From an uncultured Caulobacterales bacterium (GTDB lineage Bacteria; Pseudomonadota; Alphaproteobacteria; Caulobacterales; Maricaulaceae): DNA of 64,000 nucleotides. The position numbers were made by a program, and so were the translations under genes. The stretch's first letter is position 1. Each line of letters begins with the position of its first letter. The DNA lies in the NCBI GenBank assembly GCA_937928165.1, contig CALFVT010000004.1:297935-361934 (forward strand), in the 5' to 3' direction. Below, piece by piece: positions 47,188 to 55,499 of the stretch. The notes beneath the pieces were generated by a model, which was not told the DNA's origin, ran no database searches, and worked only from the letters and a program-made list of their open reading frames with translations.

Positions 47188-47964
47188 TTATAATGGAATG
47201 TTTTCATCTTTTAAGCTGCGGCGAAATTTAATCATCCCGTCCAGCCAAGCTTCATGATCATGGGCACGTCCCAGAGTATATTTTTTTACAACTTTATGCG
47301 GCAGAACAAGGAACTCATCATTTTTCATCGCCTCGAGCAGCGCATTAGATACATCAACGGGCTCCAGTAGGTCATCTTGCCCATTTTCAGCCATTTTCAT
47401 GCCCTTAGTCATATTGGTGCGCACATATTGCGGACACACACAATGGGCCCTTATCCCCGCATCTGCATGTTCAATGGCGATGCTCTCTGCAAAAGCCACT
47501 GCGGCATGTTTCGTCGCCGTATAGCTTGCGCTACCAATTTGATTTAATAATCCCGCAGCAGAAGCCGTGATAATAAAGCGGCCTTGCTGATTATCCAGCC
47601 AGCGCGGCATAAGGCGACGCGCGGCGTAAACACTGCTCATGACGTTAATTTGCCAGCTTAGTTCCCAAGATTTATTATTCCCGCCCGCAACATGCGGGCC
47701 ATTACCGAAGCCAACTCCTGCATTCGAAACAAAAACATCAATAGGTCCAAGATCAGCTTCAACAGCATCAATGAAAGCGGTCACATTTTTATCTTTTGAC
47801 ACATCACATTCATAGGCTTTCGCGCCGATATCTTGCGCGGTTTTAGTGGGCAAGCTGCGGTCACTTATCGCGACTTTTGCGCCATGAACGATGAACATCT
47901 CTGCAATGGCGCGGCCAATCCCGCCAGATGCGCCCGTTACGGCAATAATTTGACTTTCGAACAT
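47188..47964 (-). CDS. SDR oxidoreductase (first gene of the operon)
   Basis: 258 residues from ATG 47964 (MFESQIIAVTGASGGIG), with AGGA just upstream; the frame opens earlier to 48060 but without a family match. The catalytic YTATKHAA is preceded by FIITASAAGLLNQ. C-terminal region includes KKYTLGRAHDHEAWLDGM. It begins the acyl-CoA dehydrogenase operon, divergent from the DUF3667 gene over 121 bases. Substrate unknown. Confidence 0.83.
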   Translation of the reverse strand: MFESQIIAVTGASGGIGRAIAEMFIVHGAKVAISDRSLPTKTAQDIGAKAYECDVSKDKNVTAFIDAVEADLGPIDVFVSNAGVGFGNGPHVAGGNNKSWELSWQINVMSSVYAARRLMPRWLDNQQGRFIITASAAGLLNQIGSASYTATKHAAVAFAESIAIEHADAGIRAHCVCPQYVRTNMTKGMKMAENGQDDLLEPVDVSNALLEAMKNDEFLVLPHKVVKKYTLGRAHDHEAWLDGMIKFRRSLKDENIPL

Positions 47965-48085
47965 GTCATTCCTGAATTTATACCTTATAATGCAGGCTTT
48001 AAATATAGATTTTATATGCAACAAATTGCGCATAAGCGCAACTAGATATATAAAGCTCATTATATAAAAGGGGCAGAGGGTAAAT

Positions 48086-49291
48086 ATGGAACCCAGTGAT
48101 TTAAATGCAGATATTGGCCATATTGCGCCGCTAGATTCAGATAATATACCGAATGAAAATCAAGCGCATTACTGCTTTTCTTGCGAAGAGCCCATGCGCG
48201 GCGCTTATTGTATCGCTTGCGGTCAAAAAAATGATAATATGCGGCGCGGCGTGTTTAGTCTTATATGGGAATTAATTACCTCTGTTACCGCGATTGAAGG
48301 GCGCATTTGGCGGAGTTGGCGCAGTTTATTATTTCAACCCGGACGGGTCGCACGCGAATTTGCCAATGGCCGCCGCACCTATTGGTCATCCCCAATCCGT
48401 GTTTATCTCGCCATGAGCATTTTGCTCTTTGCCTTTATGGGCCTGACCAACACCCATCTCTTTGGTGTGGATTTAGATGTAGAGCCGAAAGACGGGGTTG
48501 AAAAAACTGATACCGCGTTAACCGCAGACGATTTAAGTTTTAAACTTTCAACCAAATGGTTTCCGCGTCAAAAATATATTGACGCAATTAATGCCGACAA
48601 GAATTACGATTTAATTGCCTTAAAAGTTAGACATTTTACATCCCAAGATATTTTAACGGCTGACGACATGGAGGCCGTCGAAGCGGTCAGGAAACGCAGG
48701 GAAAACAATATAAATCAGACAGACAATAAATTAAAGAAAACCCCCGCTTCAGACGGAACCAAAAATAACATCACCGATAACGGCACAAGTAAAGACGATA
48801 ACTTTAACATTGATACATTAAACATTGAAGTTAATCACAAAAGCCTTGATTCAAGCCGTGCCGCAGATTTGCTTATAAGCTTCTCACGTAACCCGGCTGT
48901 TCTCACCAATAGCTTTAACAAATGGCTCCCGCGCCTTATATTTATTTTGATGCCCTTTACTGTTTTGTTCTCTGCGCTGTTTATTCGCGGTCGCGGTAAT
49001 GCCATGCTTTATGATCACATAGTTCACGCCGCCTATCTTCATGCCGTTGCATTTTTCTTTTTATTCATAGGCATCATCCTCTCACAGTTTCTTCCACCGC
49101 AATTCATATTTAATATCTTGTTTTTCGCCCTGCTTATATATCTACCCATAAGCCTAAAACGCATGTTTGGGCGGGGTTGGATAAAGACAATATGGACATC
49201 CTATGGTGTTGGATTTACCTATCTTATTATACTTATAACAAGCTTATCGATTGTTATTATTATGGACATCGGCAATTCAATAACGATCTAA
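48086..49291 (+). CDS. DUF3667 zinc-ribbon membrane protein
   Basis: 401 residues. The N-terminus has CFSCEEPMRGAYCIACGQ, a CxxC...CxxC zinc ribbon, followed by the DUF3667 blocks GVFSLIWELITSVTAIEGRI and SLLFQPGRVAREFANGRR. A first TM lies at about 110-130 and four C-terminal helices from about 280. A disordered central region of about 100 residues is rich in D/N/K. Function unknown; its 3' end overlaps the holin-like gene by 4 bases. Confidence 0.85.
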   Translation: MEPSDLNADIGHIAPLDSDNIPNENQAHYCFSCEEPMRGAYCIACGQKNDNMRRGVFSLIWELITSVTAIEGRIWRSWRSLLFQPGRVAREFANGRRTYWSSPIRVYLAMSILLFAFMGLTNTHLFGVDLDVEPKDGVEKTDTALTADDLSFKLSTKWFPRQKYIDAINADKNYDLIALKVRHFTSQDILTADDMEAVEAVRKRRENNINQTDNKLKKTPASDGTKNNITDNGTSKDDNFNIDTLNIEVNHKSLDSSRAADLLISFSRNPAVLTNSFNKWLPRLIFILMPFTVLFSALFIRGRGNAMLYDHIVHAAYLHAVAFFFLFIGIILSQFLPPQFIFNILFFALLIYLPISLKRMFGRGWIKTIWTSYGVGFTYLIILITSLSIVIIMDIGNSITI

Positions 49292-49761
49292 ACTTTAGAA
49301 TTTAAACCAGTAACGGGTTTAACGGCGCGATCACCAAACCACCACAATGTCGCGGCAGAAGCCGCAAATACAGCCGCTTCAACAATGGCGCCGTTTTTTG
49401 TTATATAAAATATCCATGCCGTAATCAGCCATAATAAGAGCGTTAAAAATGGACGCACAAGACGAAGCAAATTGATAACCCATTGACTCGCCTGGCCAAT
49501 CGCCGCTTCGGCCCGGATAGAGGTTTCAAGCCCCCGCCAAGAGCCCGCCTGCGCCGCAAGTGCAAGTTCAAGTTCAGTCTCCTGCTGGCGCGCCTGCATT
49601 TGTAGTTCGTGAAGTTTATACTCATGCAGCCACCTCGCCTGTTCTTGCGTAAAAGCCAGCTTGCGTTCAAAATAGCCTGCGGCGCGGCCCATAATCGTTC
49701 CGATAAGCCCAAAAACGCCGCCGGTCACAGCGTCAAATCCTAATCCAAAAATGTCTGCCAT
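49288..49761 (-). CDS. Holin-like membrane protein (3TM type)
   Basis: 157 residues from ATG 49761, with AAAGGACTT upstream. One N-terminal hydrophobic stretch (FGLIGTIMGRAAGYF), a central amphipathic, Gln/Glu-rich helix, and two C-terminal helices (FLTLLLWLITAWIFYI, AVFAASAATLWWFG). This layout is that of phage-type 3TM holins. It overlaps the 3' end of the M15 endolysin-like gene by 22 bases. With it, it makes a lysis pair; no phage genes are near. Confidence 0.7.
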   Translation of the reverse strand: MADIFGLGFDAVTGGVFGLIGTIMGRAAGYFERKLAFTQEQARWLHEYKLHELQMQARQQETELELALAAQAGSWRGLETSIRAEAAIGQASQWVINLLRLVRPFLTLLLWLITAWIFYITKNGAIVEAAVFAASAATLWWFGDRAVKPVTGLNSKV

Positions 49762-50180
49762 AAGTCCTTTGCCTTTCGGGAACCAAACCAATGACGGCGG
49801 CGCCCCATATCAAGATGTAAAAATGTAAAATAATAACCAAAACCGCTAAAGCCGCTGGCCTTAGCCCCGCTCACTAGCTTACGGCGATTATGGCCGCGAA
49901 GAGAGATATCAACAGCCAAGGTTAAATGCTGTGATAGCGGCGCGCCGCCAACAGCCGCATTATGAAGCGCACAGCGGTGAGCTGATAAAATATTTAGCGG
50001 GCTATTTATATCGCGCCTTAACGCCTGTAAGGCATCCAGAAATACGGGGTAATGATAATATTCACCGCAATGACGACACGAAAGCTCCGCCCTCGTAAAA
50101 TTTGGCCAGCGCAACTCATCCCAACGTAAATTATTATATTGATTTAAGTCACCTTGTGCATCTGTTAAAACATTTACCAT
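49740..50180 (-). CDS. M15-type endolysin-like peptidase
   Basis: 146 residues, Peptidase_M15_3-like: ILSAHRCALHNAAVGGAPLSQHLTLAVDIS (zinc His and Asp) and HLDMGRRRHWFG (second His/Asp). These enzymes cut peptidoglycan peptide cross-links; many are phage endolysins. No signal peptide, so it would need a holin to reach the wall, which the overlapping downstream gene could supply. Four Cys near position 35-68 are unusual for the family. It could be a domesticated lysis module. Confidence 0.8.
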   Translation of the reverse strand: MVNVLTDAQGDLNQYNNLRWDELRWPNFTRAELSCRHCGEYYHYPVFLDALQALRRDINSPLNILSAHRCALHNAAVGGAPLSQHLTLAVDISLRGHNRRKLVSGAKASGFSGFGYYFTFLHLDMGRRRHWFGSRKAKDLWQTFLD

Positions 50181-50240
50181 GCCTCACTATAAGCGAGCCT
50201 CGACAAGCGTGGATTTAACTCACAAATAAAATAAAAACAT

Positions 50241-50269
50241 AAAAAAACCCGCAGCCAAAACTACGGGTT
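50241..50269 (-). terminator. Rho-independent terminator of the HhH-protein gene
   Basis: On the minus strand, stem AACCCGTAG / CTGCGGGTT with a TTTTGG loop followed by a T-run, 27 bases after the stop of the HhH-protein gene. Confidence 0.75.
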
Positions 50270-50295
50270 AATGTTCTTGATATAAGACGTCTTAT

Positions 50296-51537
50296 TTACT
50301 TAAAGATACTGAGCTTACGCGCTTTTTTGGCGGCTAAGTAATAGAATGTTACACGGTCTTTGAACCGTACTGGTTTCATCTGCGTACAAACATCTTTCGC
50401 AAGATCAAGCTGCCCTGTTTCAAGACCAAGTTTCTTTGTAATAAAGCCTTTGGCAACACGCTGTACTTCGGCCTCATCAGAACAAGCAACGAGAGAGGCA
50501 TCACGACTACTTAAGGCCGCACCGCAATATTTAATGATATTCTGAACGACTTTTTTATCTGCTTTTGCATCAAATTTTTGAACATTCGCGTAATATTTAT
50601 CAAACTTCTTCTCTGCATCAGTCTTGGCTGGCTTGCGCGTTTCGCCCGATTTGGGCCCAGGTTTCTGGCGGACACGGCCGTCTTTCGTAAGAGCGCCGCG
50701 TTTCGAACCCGGCTTAGGCCCAGGCTTTTTACGTGATCCCGCCGCAGAAGATGCAGGTGAAGATTTTGCAAAGCCTTTGGCTTGCTTGACCCATTCATCT
50801 CGGTCAATACGGCCCGGGATTGAGTCGATAATACCTTCAACCATTGTTACATCAGCTTTTTTCCAAGCGCCGATTTGGCGGAAGTAATAAATACCTTTCC
50901 CGTTCAAATCCTTCTCAAATTTAGGGCCAATACCGCGTATCAGCTTAAGATCATCGGGCGCACCATCGGTAGGGCCGTCTGTATATAGCACTTTAGGCTT
51001 AGGTGCAGCTTTTGCTTTTGGCTTCGGCGCAGCTTTTTTCTTAGCCGTGGCCTTCTTCTTGGCGGGTGCTTTCTTTGTTGCTGCTGCCGTTAGAGCCGCA
51101 CCGCCAACAGCCGCAGCTGCAACTGGGGCAGCACCATCGGTTAAGCGGCCTTCTAGATATTTCACCCGCGCTGCGAGGTAACGATTACGCCACTCAAGGG
51201 CATATGTGTCATCATCCGCCTCAGATTTCTCCGGCGCGGTTGCAACAGCGGCAGCAGAGGCCGCCGCAGCACCAGCAGCGGCTGCGGCGAGTTTACCTTT
51301 AAGGTCGGTCACTTCACCGTCACGGGATGATAAAGAGCCTTCAAGTTGCTGAATCCGTGCGCGAAGACTATCCGCTTCTGCGCTAAGTGCGCCTTCACCT
51401 TCAACCGTTAAATCACCCTCATGTTTTTTGCCAAAAAGCCTCATGAATAAAAGCCCGAGTATAAACCCTAGCAGTCCCATTAAAAATAGGGGTAACCACC
51501 CAAAACATGCGAGATATGAAAATACACTATAGATCAT
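50296..51537 (-). CDS. Membrane-anchored protein with histone-H1-like, HhH, AT-hook-like and DUF2853 segments
   Basis: 413 residues, layout by eye: a transmembrane helix (about 14-35, FLMGLLGFILGLLFMRLFG), a coiled stretch (55-80), Ala-rich linkers, a Lys/Ala/Pro-rich histone-H1-like tract (154-182), a helix-hairpin-helix domain with DDLKLIRGIGPKFEKDL (195-212), two AT-hook-like KPGPKxGS segments (269-281, 289-300), and a DUF2853-like C-terminal domain (about 310-375, SRDASLVACSDEAEVQRV). With one helix and DNA-binding-like features it could tie DNA to the envelope. It is 14 bases downstream of an OmpA-like gene, same operon. The combination is not one I recognise. Confidence 0.7.
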   Translation of the reverse strand: MIYSVFSYLACFGWLPLFLMGLLGFILGLLFMRLFGKKHEGDLTVEGEGALSAEADSLRARIQQLEGSLSSRDGEVTDLKGKLAAAAAGAAAASAAAVATAPEKSEADDDTYALEWRNRYLAARVKYLEGRLTDGAAPVAAAAVGGAALTAAATKKAPAKKKATAKKKAAPKPKAKAAPKPKVLYTDGPTDGAPDDLKLIRGIGPKFEKDLNGKGIYYFRQIGAWKKADVTMVEGIIDSIPGRIDRDEWVKQAKGFAKSSPASSAAGSRKKPGPKPGSKRGALTKDGRVRQKPGPKSGETRKPAKTDAEKKFDKYYANVQKFDAKADKKVVQNIIKYCGAALSSRDASLVACSDEAEVQRVAKGFITKKLGLETGQLDLAKDVCTQMKPVRFKDRVTFYYLAAKKARKLSIFK

Positions 51538-51551
51538 TATTTCGTCCCTTC

Positions 51552-52661
51552 TTATTCGGACTGTTGTGTTACAATAAATTCGATACGGCGATTTTGCGCC
51601 TTACCGGCACTCGTCTCATTGGATGCAATAGGATTAGTTTCACCCATACCACTTGCATTAATACGCTCAGCCTTCACACCTTGACTCACTAAGTAGTCTG
51701 CAACGACTGCTGCACGTCTTACAGACAATCGCTGATTAGAATCATCGTCACCATCAGCATCGGTATGTCCAACAACGCGAACCCGAAAGGATTCGCATTG
51801 AACAGCGGCAGACGCCAGATTGTTTAGTAAATCATATGTATCTTCGCCAAGAAGCTGCGCCCTACCAGACTCAAAATTGACTTTATTATTGCCTTTGAGA
51901 GTATCAAATAAATCCTGACAGATGGTTTCTGATTTCACCACACCAACATTTGCGGTTTCAAGATCGGGTACCGTAATATTAGCAGCGCCAACATAGCCAG
52001 ACGGCACATTGACAACTGAGATATTAATAGCTTCGCGAACACTGGCATCTTTAGTAATACCCGTTAGCAGGATTTGAGTATCTTCAATCGACAGTTTACC
52101 ACTATCAAGTTTTGCAAGATCAGAAAGTTTTGCCTCAATGAGATTCGGCCACTGAGCATTTGGAGCGCCTGCAGCCAGTTTAAGCCGGTTATTTTCTACA
52201 CGGCCAAACATTGACTTCGCCGCAGCCAAAACAGACGCGCCCTCTTCATCACTTGATACATAGCCGTTGACTGTGACAACACCGTCATCAGATTTTAGAG
52301 CTTCGAATGTATAAGGTGATTGTGTTCTAAGCGCCGGTTTTGGCGGTGCGGCTTTAACCGTGAGATCACTTGAAACCTTGTGCCAAATATCAGACTTGCC
52401 ATCTTTGCATGTTTGGCACGGCGTGCCCTTGGCTATTGATAAAGCTTTATCCAACACAGATTGACTTTCAACCTCACCAGATAACTTGGCTTTATAACCC
52501 TGCATATCAACTGATACATTAATATTCTCGGCTTTAAGCGCTTGCTCAATAGACTGCTTCATATCTGCTGATCTTTGATTGGCGTTAAAAGGCCCAATTA
52601 AAGTCAAAAGCAAGGCAATAAGCGCAATGAGAATGACCCCCCATATCCACTTTGCACCCAT
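51552..52661 (-). CDS. BON and OmpA-domain envelope protein
   Basis: 369 residues: N-terminal membrane anchor (WGVILIALIALLLTLIG), a periplasmic region with BON-like repeats (about residues 40-200), and a C-terminal OmpA-type peptidoglycan-binding domain (from about 250) with VNFESGRAQLLGEDTYDLLNNL, VVGHTDADGDDDSNQRLSVRRA and the Arg in NRRIEFIV. The arrangement recalls ArfA/OmpATb. A strong GGGAGGA site precedes the ATG. It is the first gene of a two-gene operon with the HhH protein. Confidence 0.83.
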   Translation of the reverse strand: MGAKWIWGVILIALIALLLTLIGPFNANQRSADMKQSIEQALKAENINVSVDMQGYKAKLSGEVESQSVLDKALSIAKGTPCQTCKDGKSDIWHKVSSDLTVKAAPPKPALRTQSPYTFEALKSDDGVVTVNGYVSSDEEGASVLAAAKSMFGRVENNRLKLAAGAPNAQWPNLIEAKLSDLAKLDSGKLSIEDTQILLTGITKDASVREAINISVVNVPSGYVGAANITVPDLETANVGVVKSETICQDLFDTLKGNNKVNFESGRAQLLGEDTYDLLNNLASAAVQCESFRVRVVGHTDADGDDDSNQRLSVRRAAVVADYLVSQGVKAERINASGMGETNPIASNETSAGKAQNRRIEFIVTQQSE

Positions 52662-52826
52662 AAAAATTCCTCCCAGATTATGTTTACGGCGCAAACCCTA
52701 AAACATAAAACAAGACTAAGCAATCCGCATGATAAGGTTAATTCAGCTGTAATTCGCCGTATAACGATAAATAGAGAATTAATTCACAGCTCAAGTATAG
52801 ATTAATTAAATTAATTAGAACTATCC

Positions 52827-53783
52827 TCACGCCAATCGTGACTTTGCATCATCATATTCGGCTTTAAGAGAATCAACAATCTCTTGAACACTTGGGACAT
52901 CGTGAATACTCCCAACGCCTTGCCCGGCCCCCCAAATATCGCGCCACGCTTTTGCATCTGTATTCCCCCCGGAGCCGAAGTTCATCGATGTTTTATCCGC
53001 TTCCGGTAAGTTATTCGGATCAAGCCCTGCGTTTTCAATCGATGATTTTAAATAATTACCATGAATACCTGTAAACAAAGACGAATAAACTATGTCCTCT
53101 CCGGCTGACTTAACGACTGCATCCTTATAAGCATCAGGCGCGTTAGCTTCTTTAGAGGCAATAAAGCGCGTCCCAATATAAGCCAAATCAGCTCCCATGG
53201 CTTGAGCCGCTAATATAGCGCCACCTGTTGCAATCGCGCCGGAGCATAAAAGCGGGCCGTCGTGAATAGCACGGATCTCAGGAATTAAAGCAAAAGGCGA
53301 TAACCGCCCCGCATGACCACCGGCCCCAGTACACACAGCAATAATGCCATCCGCCCCTTCTGATAAGGCTTTCTTAGTATGGCGAATATTAATCGTATCG
53401 TGCAAAACAATACCACCATAAGAATGGACCGCATCAATAACTACTTTAGGCGGGCGAAGACTTGTAATAATGATAGGAACCTCATGCTCAACGCATGTTC
53501 TCATATCCGCCTCAAGACGGTTGTTAGACGCATGGCAAATTTGGTTAACTGCAAATGGCGCAATAATCTTATCAGGATTTGCAATCTGATACTCCGCTAG
53601 CTCCTTTTTAATATAAGCAATCCATTCACCCAATTTTTCTTGTGGGCGGGCATTCAACGCAGGAAATGAGCCGATTATACCAGCTTTACACTGCGCTATA
53701 ACAAGTTCGGGCCCCGACAATATAAACATCGGCGAGGCGATTACAGGCAAGCTTAAATTTTGTAAGATAGGCGGTAAAGCCAT
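52827..53783 (-). CDS. Nitronate monooxygenase-like FMN protein
   Basis: 318 residues, FMN TIM barrel of the 2-nitropropane dioxygenase / nitronate monooxygenase family, with SLPVIASPMFILSGPELV near the start, the TGAGGHAGRLSPFALIPEI FMN region, GAIATGGAILAAQAMGADLAYIGTRF, and the C-terminal IWGAGQGVGSIHD. The reaction on nitronates or propionate 3-nitronate is likely, but this family is broad. The gene stands alone, with 165 bases upstream of the OmpA start and 69 to an M28 gene. Confidence 0.87.
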   Translation of the reverse strand: MALPPILQNLSLPVIASPMFILSGPELVIAQCKAGIIGSFPALNARPQEKLGEWIAYIKKELAEYQIANPDKIIAPFAVNQICHASNNRLEADMRTCVEHEVPIIITSLRPPKVVIDAVHSYGGIVLHDTINIRHTKKALSEGADGIIAVCTGAGGHAGRLSPFALIPEIRAIHDGPLLCSGAIATGGAILAAQAMGADLAYIGTRFIASKEANAPDAYKDAVVKSAGEDIVYSSLFTGIHGNYLKSSIENAGLDPNNLPEADKTSMNFGSGGNTDAKAWRDIWGAGQGVGSIHDVPSVQEIVDSLKAEYDDAKSRLA

Positions 53784-53852
53784 AAATACTATCCTTTATA
53801 TAGCAAAGCAAAACTTTACTAATTAATTACGTGATCGGTAAGTTTAAGAAAT

Positions 53853-55358
53853 TTAATCATCCCGAAAGTCAACGTCACTTTCTGATAACATCCAGAGCAT
53901 AGCCGCCCATGCCGCAACGTTTTGTTTAACATGGTCTGGATTAATTTTATCAAATGTATCATCGGGCGTATGGTGAAGGTCAAAATAGTCATAGCCATTT
54001 TGCTGGAGCCTTATAGCAGGCACGCCCATTTGGTTCATAGGAATTATGTCCGGCCCGCCTGTCGTCTCGCTATCACTGCGCTTAATACCTAAAGGGACGA
54101 GCGCATTGGCAATACGGTCAACTTCGGCTTTCGCCGCGCCGCTTTGACTGCCTTGAATTTCAAACACAGGCCCGCCGCCAAAATCTGACTCGCTTCCAAT
54201 ATAATGATTAGTAAGCTCATTCTTATGAGTTTCGGCATAAGCACGCGCGCCTAATAGCCCAACCTCTTCAGATCCGAAGGCAACCATCCGTATCGTTCTT
54301 TTGGGCTGCAAACCTAAATCTTGTAAAAGCTTCACCGCCCCAAATGTAATACCAACGCCGATACCATCATCTACTGCGCCTGTCCCAAGGTCCCACGAGT
54401 CTAAATGTCCACCGATAACAATAATCTCATTAGGCTTTTCACTGCCTGTGACCTCGCCGATCACATTACCTGAGGGTCTTTCCCCTAATCTTTGAGTTGC
54501 AAGGTTAAGGGTAACCGAAACAGGCTCGCCCTTCGCTTTTTCTAATATCCGTTCAAGTTGATCAGCATCCGGCGCAGATAAAGCCCCAATAGGAATGGGC
54601 TTAATGCCATCGACATAATTCATCTGCCCCGTATGCGGAAACCTGTGACTATCCGTACCAACAGAACGAATAACAACGGCCAAAGCGCCGCGCTTGCCCG
54701 CCTCACTTGCACCTCGGCGGCGTTTTTGATTAGCGGGGCCATAGCCAGCGCCATTCGCAAATTTTTCCATCAAGCCAGAAATAAAGACAATTTTCCCGTC
54801 AAGGCCGTCATCTGGCGCTTTTTCCAAATCCTCAAATGTTGGAAAATAAGCAATCTCAGCCGTTATGCCACCGCGCGGCGTAGCTGTGGAGCCGCCAAGC
54901 GCCGTGATAAACATATCCTGCGGGAACGGCGCATTCACGCGAAACGTTTCGCTGCCGCGGTCCCATCCTTTAATCGTAAAAGGCTCGATACGCAGATTTT
55001 CAAGTCCTGCAGCTTCAAAGCGTTTCAAGGTCCAATCTCTTGCCTTCGCTTCTGAATCACTTCCCGCCAGTCTTGGCCCAAGTTCAGTTGTTAAATCTCG
55101 TGTGAAATTATAAGCAAATTCATGGGTTTTTGCTGCATTAAAGATTCGCTGGATAACCGCGTCATCCGATACCCATTGAGTCATATCAATTTTTATATCT
55201 TGCGTTTCAGGCGGGCCAAGATCATCAGCAATATGCACATTTTTCAATCGGGCTTGTTGCGATTCGGTCGGTTGAGACTGTCCGCTCGTTTGGCAAGCCC
55301 CAAGCATCAAAGCCGCTGTAAACACAGTTGTTAAACCCAATATTTGTTTTAAAGTCAT
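53853..55358 (-). CDS. M28-type zinc exopeptidase, lipoprotein
   Basis: 501 residues. Lipobox LGACQT. PA domain (about 110-230) then the M28 core: GGHLDSWDLGTGAVDDGIGVG (first His and bridging Asp), VAFGSEEVGLLGARAY (Glu pair), SESDFGGGP, and GYDYFDLHHTPDD (last His). All ligands are present. It likely removes single residues from peptides at the outer membrane or in the periplasm. It is divergent from a second M28 gene (141-base gap). Confidence 0.88.
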   Translation of the reverse strand: MTLKQILGLTTVFTAALMLGACQTSGQSQPTESQQARLKNVHIADDLGPPETQDIKIDMTQWVSDDAVIQRIFNAAKTHEFAYNFTRDLTTELGPRLAGSDSEAKARDWTLKRFEAAGLENLRIEPFTIKGWDRGSETFRVNAPFPQDMFITALGGSTATPRGGITAEIAYFPTFEDLEKAPDDGLDGKIVFISGLMEKFANGAGYGPANQKRRRGASEAGKRGALAVVIRSVGTDSHRFPHTGQMNYVDGIKPIPIGALSAPDADQLERILEKAKGEPVSVTLNLATQRLGERPSGNVIGEVTGSEKPNEIIVIGGHLDSWDLGTGAVDDGIGVGITFGAVKLLQDLGLQPKRTIRMVAFGSEEVGLLGARAYAETHKNELTNHYIGSESDFGGGPVFEIQGSQSGAAKAEVDRIANALVPLGIKRSDSETTGGPDIIPMNQMGVPAIRLQQNGYDYFDLHHTPDDTFDKINPDHVKQNVAAWAAMLWMLSESDVDFRDD

Positions 55359-55499
55359 GACAGTCCTTCTTTGATTAACTATGTGCTATCGCCCTAATTT
55401 CTATTTGCCAAGAAAAATAACCTTTTCAAACCCTATTCGCCTGTGGTTTAACACAGCAATAGTTTAATAGTTCAAATAAAATGATTTGGTAGGACCCTT

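Noticed and set aside
49288..50180. A prophage at the holin/endolysin pair
   Set aside because: No capsid, terminase, integrase or tail gene within several kb; flanking genes are housekeeping or envelope.
52730..52820. AT-rich TTAATTAAATTAATTA repeats upstream of the OmpA gene as a CtrA site
   Set aside because: Spacing between TTAA elements is 5 rather than 7; more likely an AT-rich promoter region.
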